NCBI RefSeq assembly: GCF_900089605.1
Contig: NZ_LT594324.1
Span: 2,046,001 to 2,110,000, forward strand
Direction: 5' to 3'
Length of the DNA stretch: 64,000 bases
Origin: Micromonospora narathiwatensis
Lineage (GTDB): Bacteria; Actinomycetota; Actinomycetes; Mycobacteriales; Micromonosporaceae
Positions 15,778 to 24,298 of this stretch are shown in pieces (position 1 is the stretch's first letter; every line of letters begins with the position of its first letter). The position numbers and the translations under genes are program-made. Under the pieces are notes generated by a model that was not told the DNA's origin, made no database searches, and saw only the letters and a list, made by a program, of their open reading frames with translations.

Positions 15778-16827
15778 GTGCGCTACCGAGTGCTCGGCGG
15801 CACCGGCATCCAGGTGAGCGTCCACTGCCTCGGCACGATGATGTTCGGCGCGGTCGGCAACCCCGACCACGACGACTGCGTCCGCATCATCCACGCCGCC
15901 CTCGACCAGGGCGTCAACTTCGTGGACACCGCCGACATGTATTCCGCCGGCGAGTCTGAGGTCATCGTCGGCAAGGCGCTGCGCGGTCGCCGGGACGACG
16001 TGGTCCTCGCGACCAAGGTGCACTTCCCGATGGGGGAGGGCCCCAACCGGGGCGGCAACTCGCGGCGCTGGATCGTCCGGGAGGTCGAGGAGAGCCTGCG
16101 CCGGCTGGGCACCGACTGGATCGACCTCTACCAGGTGCACCGGCCCGATCACACGACCGACGTCGAGGAGACCCTCGGCGCGCTCACCGATCTGGTACGG
16201 GCCGGCAAGATCCGCGCCTTCGGCTGCTCCACCTTCCCGGCGGAGGAGATCGTGGCGGCGCACCACGTCGCCGAGCGGCGCGCGCTCGGCCGGTTCCGCA
16301 CCGAGCAGCCGCCGTACTCGATCATGGCCCGGGGGATCGAGACCGCGGTGCTCCCGGTCTGCCAGCGCTACGGCATGGGTGTCCTGGTGTGGAGCCCGCT
16401 GGCCTCCGGGTTCCTGTCCGGCCGCTACCGGCAGGGCCGGTCGGTGGACCTGACCGCCGGGCGGCCGGCGCTCACCCCGGCCCGGTTCGACCCGGCGCTG
16501 CCCGGCAACGCCGCCAAGTACGCCGCCGTGGAGGACCTGGCCGTGCTCGCCGAGGAGGTCGGCTGCACCCTGCCGGAACTGGCTGTCGCGTTCACGGTCG
16601 CGCACCCGGCGGTCACCTCGGCGATCACCGGACCGCGCACGATGGAGCAGTTGGAGGGGCTGCTCAAGGGCGCCTCGCTCACCCTCGACGACGCCGTCCT
16701 GGACCGGATCGACGAGATCGTCCCGCCCGGCACCAACCTCTACCAGCCGGACGGTGCCTGGTCGCCGCCGGTGCTCACCGATCGGGCCGCGCGGCGCCGG
16801 CCCCTCGCCGACCGAGCCGCCGCCTGA
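15778..16827 (+). CDS. Aldo/keto reductase (AKR superfamily)
   Basis: The 349-residue barrel enzyme starts with VLGGTGIQVSVHCLGTM and carries the catalytic tetrad: Asp and Tyr in NFVDTADMYSAGESE, Lys in VLATKVHF and His in DLYQVHRPD. The C-terminal ITGPRTMEQLEG element binds NADPH. It should reduce a small aldehyde or ketone. GTG at 15778 follows GGAAGGAG; an upstream ATG at 15706 has no ribosome binding site. It is followed by a hairpin terminator. Confidence 0.92.
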   Translation: MRYRVLGGTGIQVSVHCLGTMMFGAVGNPDHDDCVRIIHAALDQGVNFVDTADMYSAGESEVIVGKALRGRRDDVVLATKVHFPMGEGPNRGGNSRRWIVREVEESLRRLGTDWIDLYQVHRPDHTTDVEETLGALTDLVRAGKIRAFGCSTFPAEEIVAAHHVAERRALGRFRTEQPPYSIMARGIETAVLPVCQRYGMGVLVWSPLASGFLSGRYRQGRSVDLTAGRPALTPARFDPALPGNAAKYAAVEDLAVLAEEVGCTLPELAVAFTVAHPAVTSAITGPRTMEQLEGLLKGASLTLDDAVLDRIDEIVPPGTNLYQPDGAWSPPVLTDRAARRRPLADRAAA

Positions 16828-16836
16828 ACACTCCGG

Positions 16837-16869
16837 GCTCCGGCCCGGCGGATTCCGCCGGGCCGGAGC
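16837..16869. terminator. Hairpin between aldo/keto reductase and LVIVD protein
   Basis: GCTCCGGCCCGGCGGA (16837-16852) is complementary to 16854-16869. The tip opens to a small loop. It lies between two convergent stops. Confidence 0.7.
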
Positions 16870-16894
16870 TCTGGTGCCGTTGACGGGCCGGGGA

Positions 16895-18655
16895 TCAGCT
16901 CGTCTTCACCGATCCGGTGACCTTGCTGTCCCGCACGGTGGCGCCGACGGCGGCCACCGAGCCGTTCACGTTGCTCTCCACGATCGACACCACGGAGGCG
17001 TCGGTCGCGGTGACCGAGCCGTTGAGGGTCGAGTTGAAGGCGATCAGACCGGCGCCCGGCGCGACCTTGGTCGCACCGTTGACCGTCACCCCGTCCAGGC
17101 AGGTGATGCCGGAGTTGATGTCGAGCCCACCGTTCTGCCGGTTGGTCAGGATGGTGGTGCAGGCCGGGTAGCTGGGCTGCGTCTGCACGTTCAGCTCATC
17201 GAACGCGATCGCCCGGGCGTTGTTCGTCCGCGGGTCGTCCAGCTTGATGACGTCGAGGCCCTTCTGGATGTCGTTCGAGTAGATGTATCCGTTGTGGTAG
17301 TACGTCGACCAGGCCCCGCCGAGGATGTTGCGGGTCTCCGAGAGCGGGCCCCGCTCCCAGTAAGCGATCTCGACCGGGTTCGCCGAGTCGGTGAAGTCCC
17401 AGACCGAGATCCCACCCTGGTACCACGCCTGGACCATGATGTCGCGGCCCATCGCCGGGATCAGCGAGCCGTTGTGCGCCACGCAGTTCTCCCGAGGGCT
17501 GTTCAGCCGCGGGATCTTGAAGTAGCTCCGGAACACGAGCTTGCGGTCCGCACCCGAGCCGACGATGTCGTAGATCGCGTCCGCGCCCTGGTTGGCCCGG
17601 TAGCTGCTGGTGCAGATCGCGCTGCTGCCGCCGCCGAGTTCGTCGGTGAAGACGACCTTGGTGCCGGCGTTGTTGAAGGTGGCCGAGTGCCAGAACGCGA
17701 AGTTCGTGTCCCGGACCTGGCTGATGATCACCGGGTTCTCGCGGTCGGAGATGTCCATCAGGACGCCGTCGCCCATGCAGGCGCCGGCGGCCAGGTCAAG
17801 CTCCGGGTAGACGGTGATGTCGTGGCAGCCGCTGGTGGAGTTCGCACCGGTGGTTCCCGGGAAGAGGACCGGGGTGGCCACCACCGCGGCAGCGGTCGGG
17901 TTGTCCAGCGGCACCTTGATGATCGAGATCTTGTCGTGCGGCAGCTTGCAGTACGCGGCGCTGGCCGACGGGCTGTACGACTGCACGTAGATGTACGCGG
18001 TCTTGCCGTCCTTGCCCGGCACCAGCGTCTGGGTGTGCGAACCGCAGTCGGTGCGGACCGACTTGATGTACTGCGGGTGCGCCTTGTCGCTGATGTCGAA
18101 GATCCGGACGCCCTCCCAGTGGGCCGGGTTGGTCACGGAGCCGACCGCGCTGGTGCACGAGTCGTTGGTCCGTACCTGGTCGACCGCGAGGAACAGGAGG
18201 TTACCGATGACCGACGGGTCGCCCTGCGAGCCGGAGCAGACGACCTGGCTGACCACCTGAGGCGAGGCGGGGTTGCTGACGTCGAAGACGCTGAAGCCCT
18301 CGTAGTTGCCGGCGAAGACGTAGTTGCCCTGGAACGCCAGGTCCGAGTTGTACGCCCCTTCGCTGGCGAACCCGCCGAACTTCGGGTAGTTGGCGATCTG
18401 CCGGATGTTGGGACTGCTGACGATCTCGTCGACGCCCGGAATGGCGTTCGCGGCGACCGCGTCGTTGGCCGCCTCCTCGGCGATGCAGTACTCGGCGAAG
18501 TTGTCTCCGGCAGCCTCGAACGAGTCACACACGTCTGTGGTCTCGGTGGCGCCGCTCGCCGGCGCCGCGGCCACGGCGGCCGTGAGAAGAAGGGCGCCTG
18601 TGGCGGCCAGGGTGATGGCCAGCCTTCGGCTTCCTCGTGGGGTTGGTTCCAACAT
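16895..18655 (-). CDS. Secreted LVIVD-repeat (beta-propeller-like) protein with C-terminal repeat domain
   Basis: A Sec signal peptide (LAITLAATGALLLTAAVAAA, cleavage after ASGA near residue 35) precedes several LVIVD-type blades. These are seen as YVFAGNYEGFSVFDVSNPASP, VRIFDISDKAHPQYIKS, VLMDISDRENPVIISQV and GISVWDFTDSANPVEIAYW. The last 80 residues differ: INSGITCLDGVTVNGATKV followed by short NGSV/TGSV repeats that look like a beta-helix or a surface-attachment module. ATG at 18655 has AAGGG upstream. The gene is divergent from a DUF305 protein, a common actinobacterial pairing, and a perfect CRP-type palindrome lies between them. The molecular role is unknown; repeated Cys suggest disulfides. 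Confidence 0.85.
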   Translation of the reverse strand: MLEPTPRGSRRLAITLAATGALLLTAAVAAAPASGATETTDVCDSFEAAGDNFAEYCIAEEAANDAVAANAIPGVDEIVSSPNIRQIANYPKFGGFASEGAYNSDLAFQGNYVFAGNYEGFSVFDVSNPASPQVVSQVVCSGSQGDPSVIGNLLFLAVDQVRTNDSCTSAVGSVTNPAHWEGVRIFDISDKAHPQYIKSVRTDCGSHTQTLVPGKDGKTAYIYVQSYSPSASAAYCKLPHDKISIIKVPLDNPTAAAVVATPVLFPGTTGANSTSGCHDITVYPELDLAAGACMGDGVLMDISDRENPVIISQVRDTNFAFWHSATFNNAGTKVVFTDELGGGSSAICTSSYRANQGADAIYDIVGSGADRKLVFRSYFKIPRLNSPRENCVAHNGSLIPAMGRDIMVQAWYQGGISVWDFTDSANPVEIAYWERGPLSETRNILGGAWSTYYHNGYIYSNDIQKGLDVIKLDDPRTNNARAIAFDELNVQTQPSYPACTTILTNRQNGGLDINSGITCLDGVTVNGATKVAPGAGLIAFNSTLNGSVTATDASVVSIVESNVNGSVAAVGATVRDSKVTGSVKTS

Positions 18656-18723
18656 GTATGGACACCCTTCGTCATGGGGTTGAGCAGGGTAGCGGGACCC
18701 TAACCCGGAGATCGATCTCATAT

Positions 18724-18739
18724 TGTGATCCAGGTCACA
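18724..18739. promoter_or_regulatory. CRP-type operator in divergent promoter
   Basis: TGTGATCCAGGTCACA is a perfect TGTGA-N6-TCACA palindrome, the consensus bound by Crp-family regulators including actinobacterial Crp/Cmr. It lies 69 bases upstream of the LVIVD gene start and 170 bases upstream of the DUF305 gene, in a locally AT-richer stretch. Confidence 0.75.
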
Positions 18740-18908
18740 GTCTGTGCCGGCTCGTGGTCACGGTTAGGTGAATGTGGTGGTGGCGTGGCGACGCGAATAA
18801 CCGCAGGTGGGACCAAAATAGAATCTTTTCGCTGCCCGCGATCCTCCCGGTGCAGGTCACCCCGCGTTACGATCCCGGCCATCCTCGACGGACGGCGGGA
18901 GTCAAGTT

Positions 18909-19637
18909 GTGCTAGGTGTACGGATCCGGGCTCTTTTTGGACGGTCGCGGGCGATTGTGCTGGTCGAGCTGGTCGTGCTCGCGGTGGTGGCCGCCGGGGT
19001 CGCGGCGGTCGTCTGGTGGCCCGACGACCAGCCGAAGCCGGTGGCGAAGGCGAACCCGCCGGAACCGCTCGCCCTGCCCGGCGTGCCCGACGCGACCGCG
19101 CCGGTGCTGCTGCCCGGGGCTCCCGGTGAGCCGGCGAAAACCCTCCAGGCCAACGAGATGTCGCCCCTGCCGCGCCGGTCGCACAACAACGCCGACATCC
19201 GGTTCGTGACGATGATGATTCCGCATCACGAGCAGGCGCTCGTGATGGCCAGGCTGGTGGCGGACCGGGGGCAGAACCCGCAACTCAAGATCATCGCCGA
19301 CCGGATCCTGGCGGCCCAGGAACCGGAGATCAAGGTGCTGGAGACCTGGCTGACGGACCGGGGCCTGGACCGGAACTCAGGCGGCCGCCACCAGCACGGC
19401 ATGGCCGGCATACAGTCGGCGGAGGCATTGGAGCTGCTCACCGCCGCCCGGGGCGCCGACTTCGACCGGATGTTCGTCACGATGATGATCGAGCATCATC
19501 AGGGTGCGATCGACATGGCGGGCGAGGTGTTGGCGCTCGGGGTCGACGGCATCATCAACGAGATGGCCACCAGCGTCATCGCGGAGCAGAGCGCCGAGAT
19601 CAACCGGATGCGCGAGGCGCTGGGCACCGCGAAGTAG
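18909..19637 (+). CDS. DUF305 family membrane-anchored protein
   Basis: One N-terminal helix (about residues 14-37) anchors the protein. The extracytoplasmic part holds two DUF305 half-repeats: FVTMMIPHHEQALVMARLV near residue 98 and FVTMMIEHHQGAIDMAGEV near residue 185. Each contains the paired His and the Met-rich helix expected of a four-helix bundle that binds metal, copper being the usual suggestion. GTG at 18909 follows CGGGAG. It is divergent from the LVIVD gene. Confidence 0.88.
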   Translation: MLGVRIRALFGRSRAIVLVELVVLAVVAAGVAAVVWWPDDQPKPVAKANPPEPLALPGVPDATAPVLLPGAPGEPAKTLQANEMSPLPRRSHNNADIRFVTMMIPHHEQALVMARLVADRGQNPQLKIIADRILAAQEPEIKVLETWLTDRGLDRNSGGRHQHGMAGIQSAEALELLTAARGADFDRMFVTMMIEHHQGAIDMAGEVLALGVDGIINEMATSVIAEQSAEINRMREALGTAK

Positions 19638-19718
19638 TCCCATCACCTGCCGCGCGAGGGACGGGAGAGCGGGCGCATCATCGGCGCACGACACGGGGGA
19701 CGGTGCCACACTGGTGGA

Positions 19719-20261
19719 GTGGATCATCGTGACCTCGTCCGGGTGAGCAAGAAGATGTCCCTCGCGCTGCGGCACCGCCCGGACCGGTTCGGCCTGGCGC
19801 TCGACCGGGCCGGCTGGGTGCCGGTCGCCGACCTGCTCGCCGCGCTGCGGATCACCCGTCGCCAACTCGACGCCGTGGTCGCCGGCAACGACAAGCAGCG
19901 CTTCGCCGTCGAGCGCGGGCCGGACGGCGTCGACCGGGTCCGGGCCAACCAGGGCCACTCCGTCCCGGTCGAACTCGGGCTGGCCCCGGCCACGCCGCCC
20001 GACCGGCTGTTCCACGGTACGAGCGACAGCGTGGTGCCGGCGATCCGCGTCGAGGGGCTGCGCCGGGGTCGCCGGCACCACGTGCACCTGTCACCGGACG
20101 TGGAGACGGCCCGGCGGGTGGGCGCCCGGCGCGGCGGCGCGGTGGTGGTGCTCACCGTCGACGCCGCCCCCATGGCCGAGAACGGATACGTCTTCTACCG
20201 CAGCGCCAACGGGGTCTGGCTCACCGACGCGGTGCCGCCCGCGTACCTGAGCTTTCCATAG
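19719..20261 (+). CDS. kptA: RNA 2'-phosphotransferase (KptA/Tpt1)
   Basis: The 180-residue length matches the family. Visible motifs are SKKMSLALRHRPDRFGL and GWVPVADLL at the N-terminus, NQGHSVPVELGLAP in the middle, then FHGTSDSVVPAIRVEGL, RHHVHLS and VFYRSANGVWLTDAVPPAYL. The conserved Arg-His-Arg-Arg active-site set is present. In eukaryotes Tpt1 removes a splice-junction 2'-phosphate using NAD+; bacterial members have the same activity in vitro but an unclear role. GTG at 19719 is followed directly by DHRDLVRVSKK. It is a single-gene unit. Confidence 0.93.
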   Translation: MDHRDLVRVSKKMSLALRHRPDRFGLALDRAGWVPVADLLAALRITRRQLDAVVAGNDKQRFAVERGPDGVDRVRANQGHSVPVELGLAPATPPDRLFHGTSDSVVPAIRVEGLRRGRRHHVHLSPDVETARRVGARRGGAVVVLTVDAAPMAENGYVFYRSANGVWLTDAVPPAYLSFP

Positions 20262-20294
20262 CCGCGGTCACCGTCGACGGGGAGGTCTGGCGGC

Positions 20295-20933
20295 TCAGGT
20301 CGCGCCGATCAGCGTCACCACACCGGCGGCCACCAGCACGCCGGCCCAGAGCCGGTCCACGTTGAACCACGCGCGGCGCAGCACACCGACACCGAGCACC
20401 TCGTACACGAGCAGGGCGACCGCGGCCGCGACGCCGAGCATGGCCGCGGTGTGCACGCCCGCCGCCGCCAGCCCGGTCAGCGCGCCGGCCGGCGCGGCGG
20501 CGAGGTGCCCGGCGTGTGATCCCGCGTCCGCCGCCGGCTCGGCGAGCAGCACCGGCAGCAGCATCAGCCCCGCGCCGTGCGCCGAGGACATCAGGAACGA
20601 CCAGGCGGTGAGCTGGGGCGGTGACAGTCGCATCCCCGCCCAGCGGAAGTGCCGCTCGGAGAGCAGCCGCCACAGCCCGAACCCGACCAGCAGCACGCCG
20701 CCGCCGACCGCGACCGCCGTGCTCGCCGTCACCGAGCGGGTCGCGCTGACCAGCGCCGCGACCACCGCGACGGAGGCGAGGTGGCCGGCCGCGATCGGCG
20801 GCAGCGCCCACAACAGCGCCGCCCGGCGGCGTTCCTGCAGGCCCCGGGCGACCGCGAAGAGCCAGCCCATCGCCGGGTTCACGCCGTGGAACGCGCCGAG
20901 GCCGGCCAGCGCCGCCCAGGTCGCGCCGGTCAC
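20295..20933 (-). CDS. Six-helix integral membrane protein coupled to SBP56, function unknown
   Basis: The 212-residue protein has about six hydrophobic helices with two His-containing turns, GAFHGVNPAMGWLFAVA near residue 12 and SSAHGAGLMLLPVL near residue 95. These recall small metal or metabolite permeases but do not match a family I can name. GTG at 20933 overlaps the SBP56 stop (GTGA), so the two are translationally coupled. A role in importing copper for SBP56, or moving its sulfur substrate or product, is a guess from that coupling. Confidence 0.7.
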   Translation of the reverse strand: MTGATWAALAGLGAFHGVNPAMGWLFAVARGLQERRRAALLWALPPIAAGHLASVAVVAALVSATRSVTASTAVAVGGGVLLVGFGLWRLLSERHFRWAGMRLSPPQLTAWSFLMSSAHGAGLMLLPVLLAEPAADAGSHAGHLAAAPAGALTGLAAAGVHTAAMLGVAAAVALLVYEVLGVGVLRRAWFNVDRLWAGVLVAAGVVTLIGAT

Positions 20934-22336
20934 GGGAAGCAGTACGAGTCGGAGGACGCGTCCCCGCCCTGCAACCGCGTCTGGTGCACCCGCAGTCCCC
21001 GGAAGTCGTCGCCCCGCGGGAAGAACCGCGGGTCGGGGGCCAGCCCGCCGCGTTCCGGGTCGACGTCCAGCTTGGCCAGCCAGGCGCCCACCCCGTCGGG
21101 GTAGAACTGGTCGTCCCACGATCCGTAGAGCGAGTTGCTCACGTAGACCCGGCGTCCGTCCCGGCTGATCTCGACCATCTGCGGGCCGCCGGAGAGCGGT
21201 TCGTCGGGGTAGGCGGGGTGGGCGGTCCGCGCGACGATGCCGCCCAGCCGAACCGAGCCGGTTCGCACCGGGTGGAACGGGTCGCTGACGTCGTACTGGA
21301 TCAGCTCACCGGTGCCCCAGCAGGAGACGTAGAGGAACCGGTCGTCCACCGACAGGTCGATGTCGGTGACCAGGGGCGGCACCGCGCCGAAGGGTTTGAG
21401 CAGGTCGGGCAGGTCGGCCGGGTCGGCCGGCTCGGCGGGGATGTCGATCACCTTGGTCACCGCCCAGGCGTCGCCGTCGCGGTGCCAGAGCCAGATCGAG
21501 GCGGAGAGGTCCGCCACGCTGATCACCACGCCGACGAACCCGTACGTCTTCGTCGGGTCGTGCGCCGGGCGCAGCTCCAGGGGCATCTGGTACTGGTCGC
21601 CGAGGTCGACGCGCTGCACGTGCCGGCGCTTCGCCAGGTCCCAGAAGTGGATGGCGTGCCCGTAGCGGCGGCCGAGCAGCAGTTCGCCGATGATGCCGTC
21701 CTCGATCATCGACGGCGTGCCCCATTCGCTGGTGACCAGCACGTCCCGGTTGTAGTGCCACCAGAAGTCGTACGCCAGGAACTGCGGTCCCCGGTCGGCC
21801 TCCCACGCTCCGCGTACCTCGAACGAGGTGTGGTCCAGCACGGCGATGCCGCCCGGCCCCTCCTGCCCGTCGGCGCCGCCCAGCGCCGAGACGTAGATGC
21901 CGTCGGGGCCGCAGTGCACGGTGTGCGGGCGCGAGTAGCCGGCCCGCTCGGCCAACTCCTCCGGACCGATCACCTTGACCAGCCTGGGCTGTCGGGGGTC
22001 GGGCCGGGTGTCCAGGACGTGGATCCGGGACGACCGCAGCCCGGGCACGATCAGGTAGCGCCGTTCGACGTGCGGGTGGGGCGCCGTCGGGCAGAGCGCG
22101 CTGCTGCACGCGTTCCAGCCGAAGTGGTGCAGCTCGTCGCCGGTGAAGGGCAGCTCGGTCCAGCCCACCACCTGCCCGTACGCGTCGGAGCCGGGGTCGG
22201 TGTCGAGCACCGCGATGGCGTCGGGGCGCTGCCCCGCCCGGTCGAAGGCGGCGACGTACGCCAGCTTCTCGGCGGGTGCGGTGGCCGCCTCGCGGGGCGA
22301 CGGGTAGAAGCTCGGGTCGGGGGTCCAGCGGGTCAT
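20930..22336 (-). CDS. SBP56 family protein, probable methanethiol oxidase
   Basis: The 468-residue protein matches selenium-binding protein 56/SELENBP1 throughout: EKLAYVAAFD near residue 23, ELHHFGWNACSSALC near residue 68, SRPHTVHCGPDGIYVSALGG, the YDFWWHYNRDVLVTSEWGTP stretch and VYVSNSLYGSWDDQFYP near the C-terminus. Family members bind copper and oxidise methanethiol to formaldehyde, H2S and H2O2. The conserved His residues and the Cys in WNACSS are kept. ATG at 22336 has GGAGA upstream. It is coupled to a small membrane protein and divergent from ssuD, which supports a sulfur-scavenging role. Confidence 0.88.
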   Translation of the reverse strand: MTRWTPDPSFYPSPREAATAPAEKLAYVAAFDRAGQRPDAIAVLDTDPGSDAYGQVVGWTELPFTGDELHHFGWNACSSALCPTAPHPHVERRYLIVPGLRSSRIHVLDTRPDPRQPRLVKVIGPEELAERAGYSRPHTVHCGPDGIYVSALGGADGQEGPGGIAVLDHTSFEVRGAWEADRGPQFLAYDFWWHYNRDVLVTSEWGTPSMIEDGIIGELLLGRRYGHAIHFWDLAKRRHVQRVDLGDQYQMPLELRPAHDPTKTYGFVGVVISVADLSASIWLWHRDGDAWAVTKVIDIPAEPADPADLPDLLKPFGAVPPLVTDIDLSVDDRFLYVSCWGTGELIQYDVSDPFHPVRTGSVRLGGIVARTAHPAYPDEPLSGGPQMVEISRDGRRVYVSNSLYGSWDDQFYPDGVGAWLAKLDVDPERGGLAPDPRFFPRGDDFRGLRVHQTRLQGGDASSDSYCFP

Positions 22337-22404
22337 GGCGTCTCCGGTCTGCGGTTCAGGGGTGGCTACGCCGAGGCGGTCGAGCAACCGGCGAGCTGAA
22401 GTAA

Positions 22405-22421
22405 CCTATCAACCCGATAGG
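22405..22421. promoter_or_regulatory. Inverted repeat CCTATC-N5-GATAGG in the SBP56/ssuD divergent promoter
   Basis: CCTATC (22405-22410) and GATAGG (22416-22421) form a perfect 6-bp inverted repeat around AACCC. It lies between two sulfur genes read in opposite directions. Spacing suits a dimeric regulator (an Rrf2-type factor is one possibility). No regulator gene is nearby. Confidence 0.6.
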
Positions 22422-22492
22422 ATTTATGGGTAGTCTGTCGGCGTGGCCGTCCCATCCCTCAGGAGGCGGCCCCCACCGCCCCGGAGGTCCCG

Positions 22493-23668
22493 ATGCCGCT
22501 CACCTTCCACTGGTTCCTGCCGACCTACGGCGACAGCCGGAACATCGTGGGCGGCGGGCACGGCGTACCGGTCGGCACCGCCGGTGGCGCCCGCCCGGCC
22601 AGCGTCGGCTACCTCGGCCAGATCGCCCGTGGCGCCGAGCAGCTCGGCTTCGTCGGCGTGCTCACCCCGACCGGCGCCTGGTGCGAGGACGCCTGGCTGA
22701 GCACCGCGATGCTGGCCCAGGTGACCGAGCGGCTGAAGTTCCTCGTCGCCTTCCGCCCCGGGCTGCTCTCACCCACCCTCGCCGCGCAGATGGCCTCGAC
22801 GTTCCAGCGGCTCTCCGGCGGCCGGCTGCTGCTCAACGTCGTCACCGGCGGGGAGTCGGCCGAGCAGCGGGCGTACGGCGACTTCCTCGACAAGGACGCC
22901 CGGTACGCGCGCACCGACGAGTTCCTGCACGTCGTCCGGGCGCTCTGGCGCGGCGCGCAGGTGGACCACACGGGCGCGCACCTGCACGTCGAGGGTGCCC
23001 GGCTGAGTCGGCTGCCCGACCCGGTGCCGCCCGTCTACTTCGGCGGCTCGTCGGCCGCCGCGGGGCCGGTGGCGGTGCGACACAGCGACGTCTACCTGAC
23101 CTGGGGCGAGCCACCGGCGCAGGTGGCCGGCAAGCTGGACTGGATCCGGGGCCTGGCCGCCGAGGCCGGCCGGGAACTGCGCTTCGGCATCCGGCTGCAC
23201 GTCATCTCGCGGGACACCACCGACGAGGCGTGGGCCCAGGCCCGCCGGCTGCTCGACCGCATCGCCGACGCCGACGTCCGGGCCGTCCAGGAAGGGCTGC
23301 GGCGCAGCGAGTCGGAGGGCCAGCGGCGGATGTCGGCACTGCACGGCGGGTCCCGCGACGGCCTGGAGGTCGCGCCGAACCTGTGGGCCGGGGTGGGACT
23401 GGTCCGGGGCGGCGCGGGCACCGCCCTGGTCGGCAGCCACACCGAGGTCGCCGATCGGATCGCCGAGTACCACGCCCTGGGGATCGACGAGTTCATCCTC
23501 TCCGGGCACCCGCACCTGGAGGAGGCGTACTGGTTCGGCGAGGGGGTGCTGCCCATCCTGCGCCGGCGCGGGCTGTGGCGGCACCCGGCCGGCGAGACGG
23601 CCACCGCCCCGGCGGGCATCCCGTTCACACCGCAGGCGGCCGCCGTACCGGTCTCGGCGCGGGGTTGA
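22493..23668 (+). CDS. ssuD: FMNH2-dependent alkanesulfonate monooxygenase (luciferase-like)
   Basis: At 391 residues it matches SsuD: FHWFLPTYGDSRNI at the N-terminus, RPASVGYLGQIARGAEQLGFVG, LKFLVAFRPGLLSPTLAAQMASTF near residue 83, GGRLLLNVVTGG and VYFGGSSAAAG near residue 183. It would release sulfite from alkanesulfonates with O2 and FMNH2 supplied by a separate reductase (no ssuE and no ssuABC are adjacent). ATG at 22493 follows CGGAGGTCCCG. It shares a divergent promoter with the SBP56 gene. Confidence 0.92.
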   Translation: MPLTFHWFLPTYGDSRNIVGGGHGVPVGTAGGARPASVGYLGQIARGAEQLGFVGVLTPTGAWCEDAWLSTAMLAQVTERLKFLVAFRPGLLSPTLAAQMASTFQRLSGGRLLLNVVTGGESAEQRAYGDFLDKDARYARTDEFLHVVRALWRGAQVDHTGAHLHVEGARLSRLPDPVPPVYFGGSSAAAGPVAVRHSDVYLTWGEPPAQVAGKLDWIRGLAAEAGRELRFGIRLHVISRDTTDEAWAQARRLLDRIADADVRAVQEGLRRSESEGQRRMSALHGGSRDGLEVAPNLWAGVGLVRGGAGTALVGSHTEVADRIAEYHALGIDEFILSGHPHLEEAYWFGEGVLPILRRRGLWRHPAGETATAPAGIPFTPQAAAVPVSARG

Positions 23669-23710
23669 CCCGGGTGAGCCGCCCGTCCGCGCGGGTCACG
23701 GTCCGGTGGC

Positions 23711-24226
23711 TCAGGCCGGCGACTGGCCGGCGAGGAAGTCGGCGAGCACCCGGGTGTGGGTGGAGAAGGCCAGCTCGACCGGCTCGGTGACGACCAGCCA
23801 CTCGGTGGCCTCCTCGGTCGGCGCCGACGGCGGGAGGTCCCCGATGGCACGTTCGGGCAGCACGCCGAAGACCATCATGGTGCCCCCGGCCGGCGCCCCG
23901 TGCACCGCGAAGAGCCGCGCCTGGCCGAACTCGGCCAGCAGGCCGGTCTCCTCGCGCAGCTCCCGGACCAGCGCCTCGTCCCACTCCTCGCCGTACTCGA
24001 TGAAGCCGCCGGGCAGCGCGAGCTGGCCGCGGGCCGGCTCGATGTCCCGGCGGACCACCACCACGCCCAGCCCGGTCGGCGTCCGTACCGGCAGCACCGC
24101 CACCGCCACCGGCAGCGGATTGCGCCACATCGTGCCGCCGCAGGCCGCACAGACGCGCGGCCAGCCGGCCTCCGCCGGGTAGGCGGCGCCGCAGTACGAG
24201 CAGTACGAGTGGGGTACGAGGGTCAC
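23711..24226 (-). CDS. NUDIX hydrolase with N-terminal zinc ribbon
   Basis: The 171-residue protein starts with two CxxC knuckles (CSYCG and CAACGG) and then the NUDIX box GGFIEYGEEWDEALVREL followed by REETGLL, with all catalytic Glu residues. The ribbon-plus-NUDIX layout resembles NudC/YjaD-like and related small-substrate hydrolases; the substrate is a nucleoside diphosphate linked to something unspecified. GTG at 24226 starts MTLVPHSYCSYCG. Neighbours give no hint. Confidence 0.88.
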   Translation of the reverse strand: MTLVPHSYCSYCGAAYPAEAGWPRVCAACGGTMWRNPLPVAVAVLPVRTPTGLGVVVVRRDIEPARGQLALPGGFIEYGEEWDEALVRELREETGLLAEFGQARLFAVHGAPAGGTMMVFGVLPERAIGDLPPSAPTEEATEWLVVTEPVELAFSTHTRVLADFLAGQSPA

Positions 24227-24298
24227 GCCGCAGCACGTTACCCGCCCGGCCCCCGGGGCGTCAGGCGTCCGCCCCGACCCCGTCGTGGCCCGGGCCGG

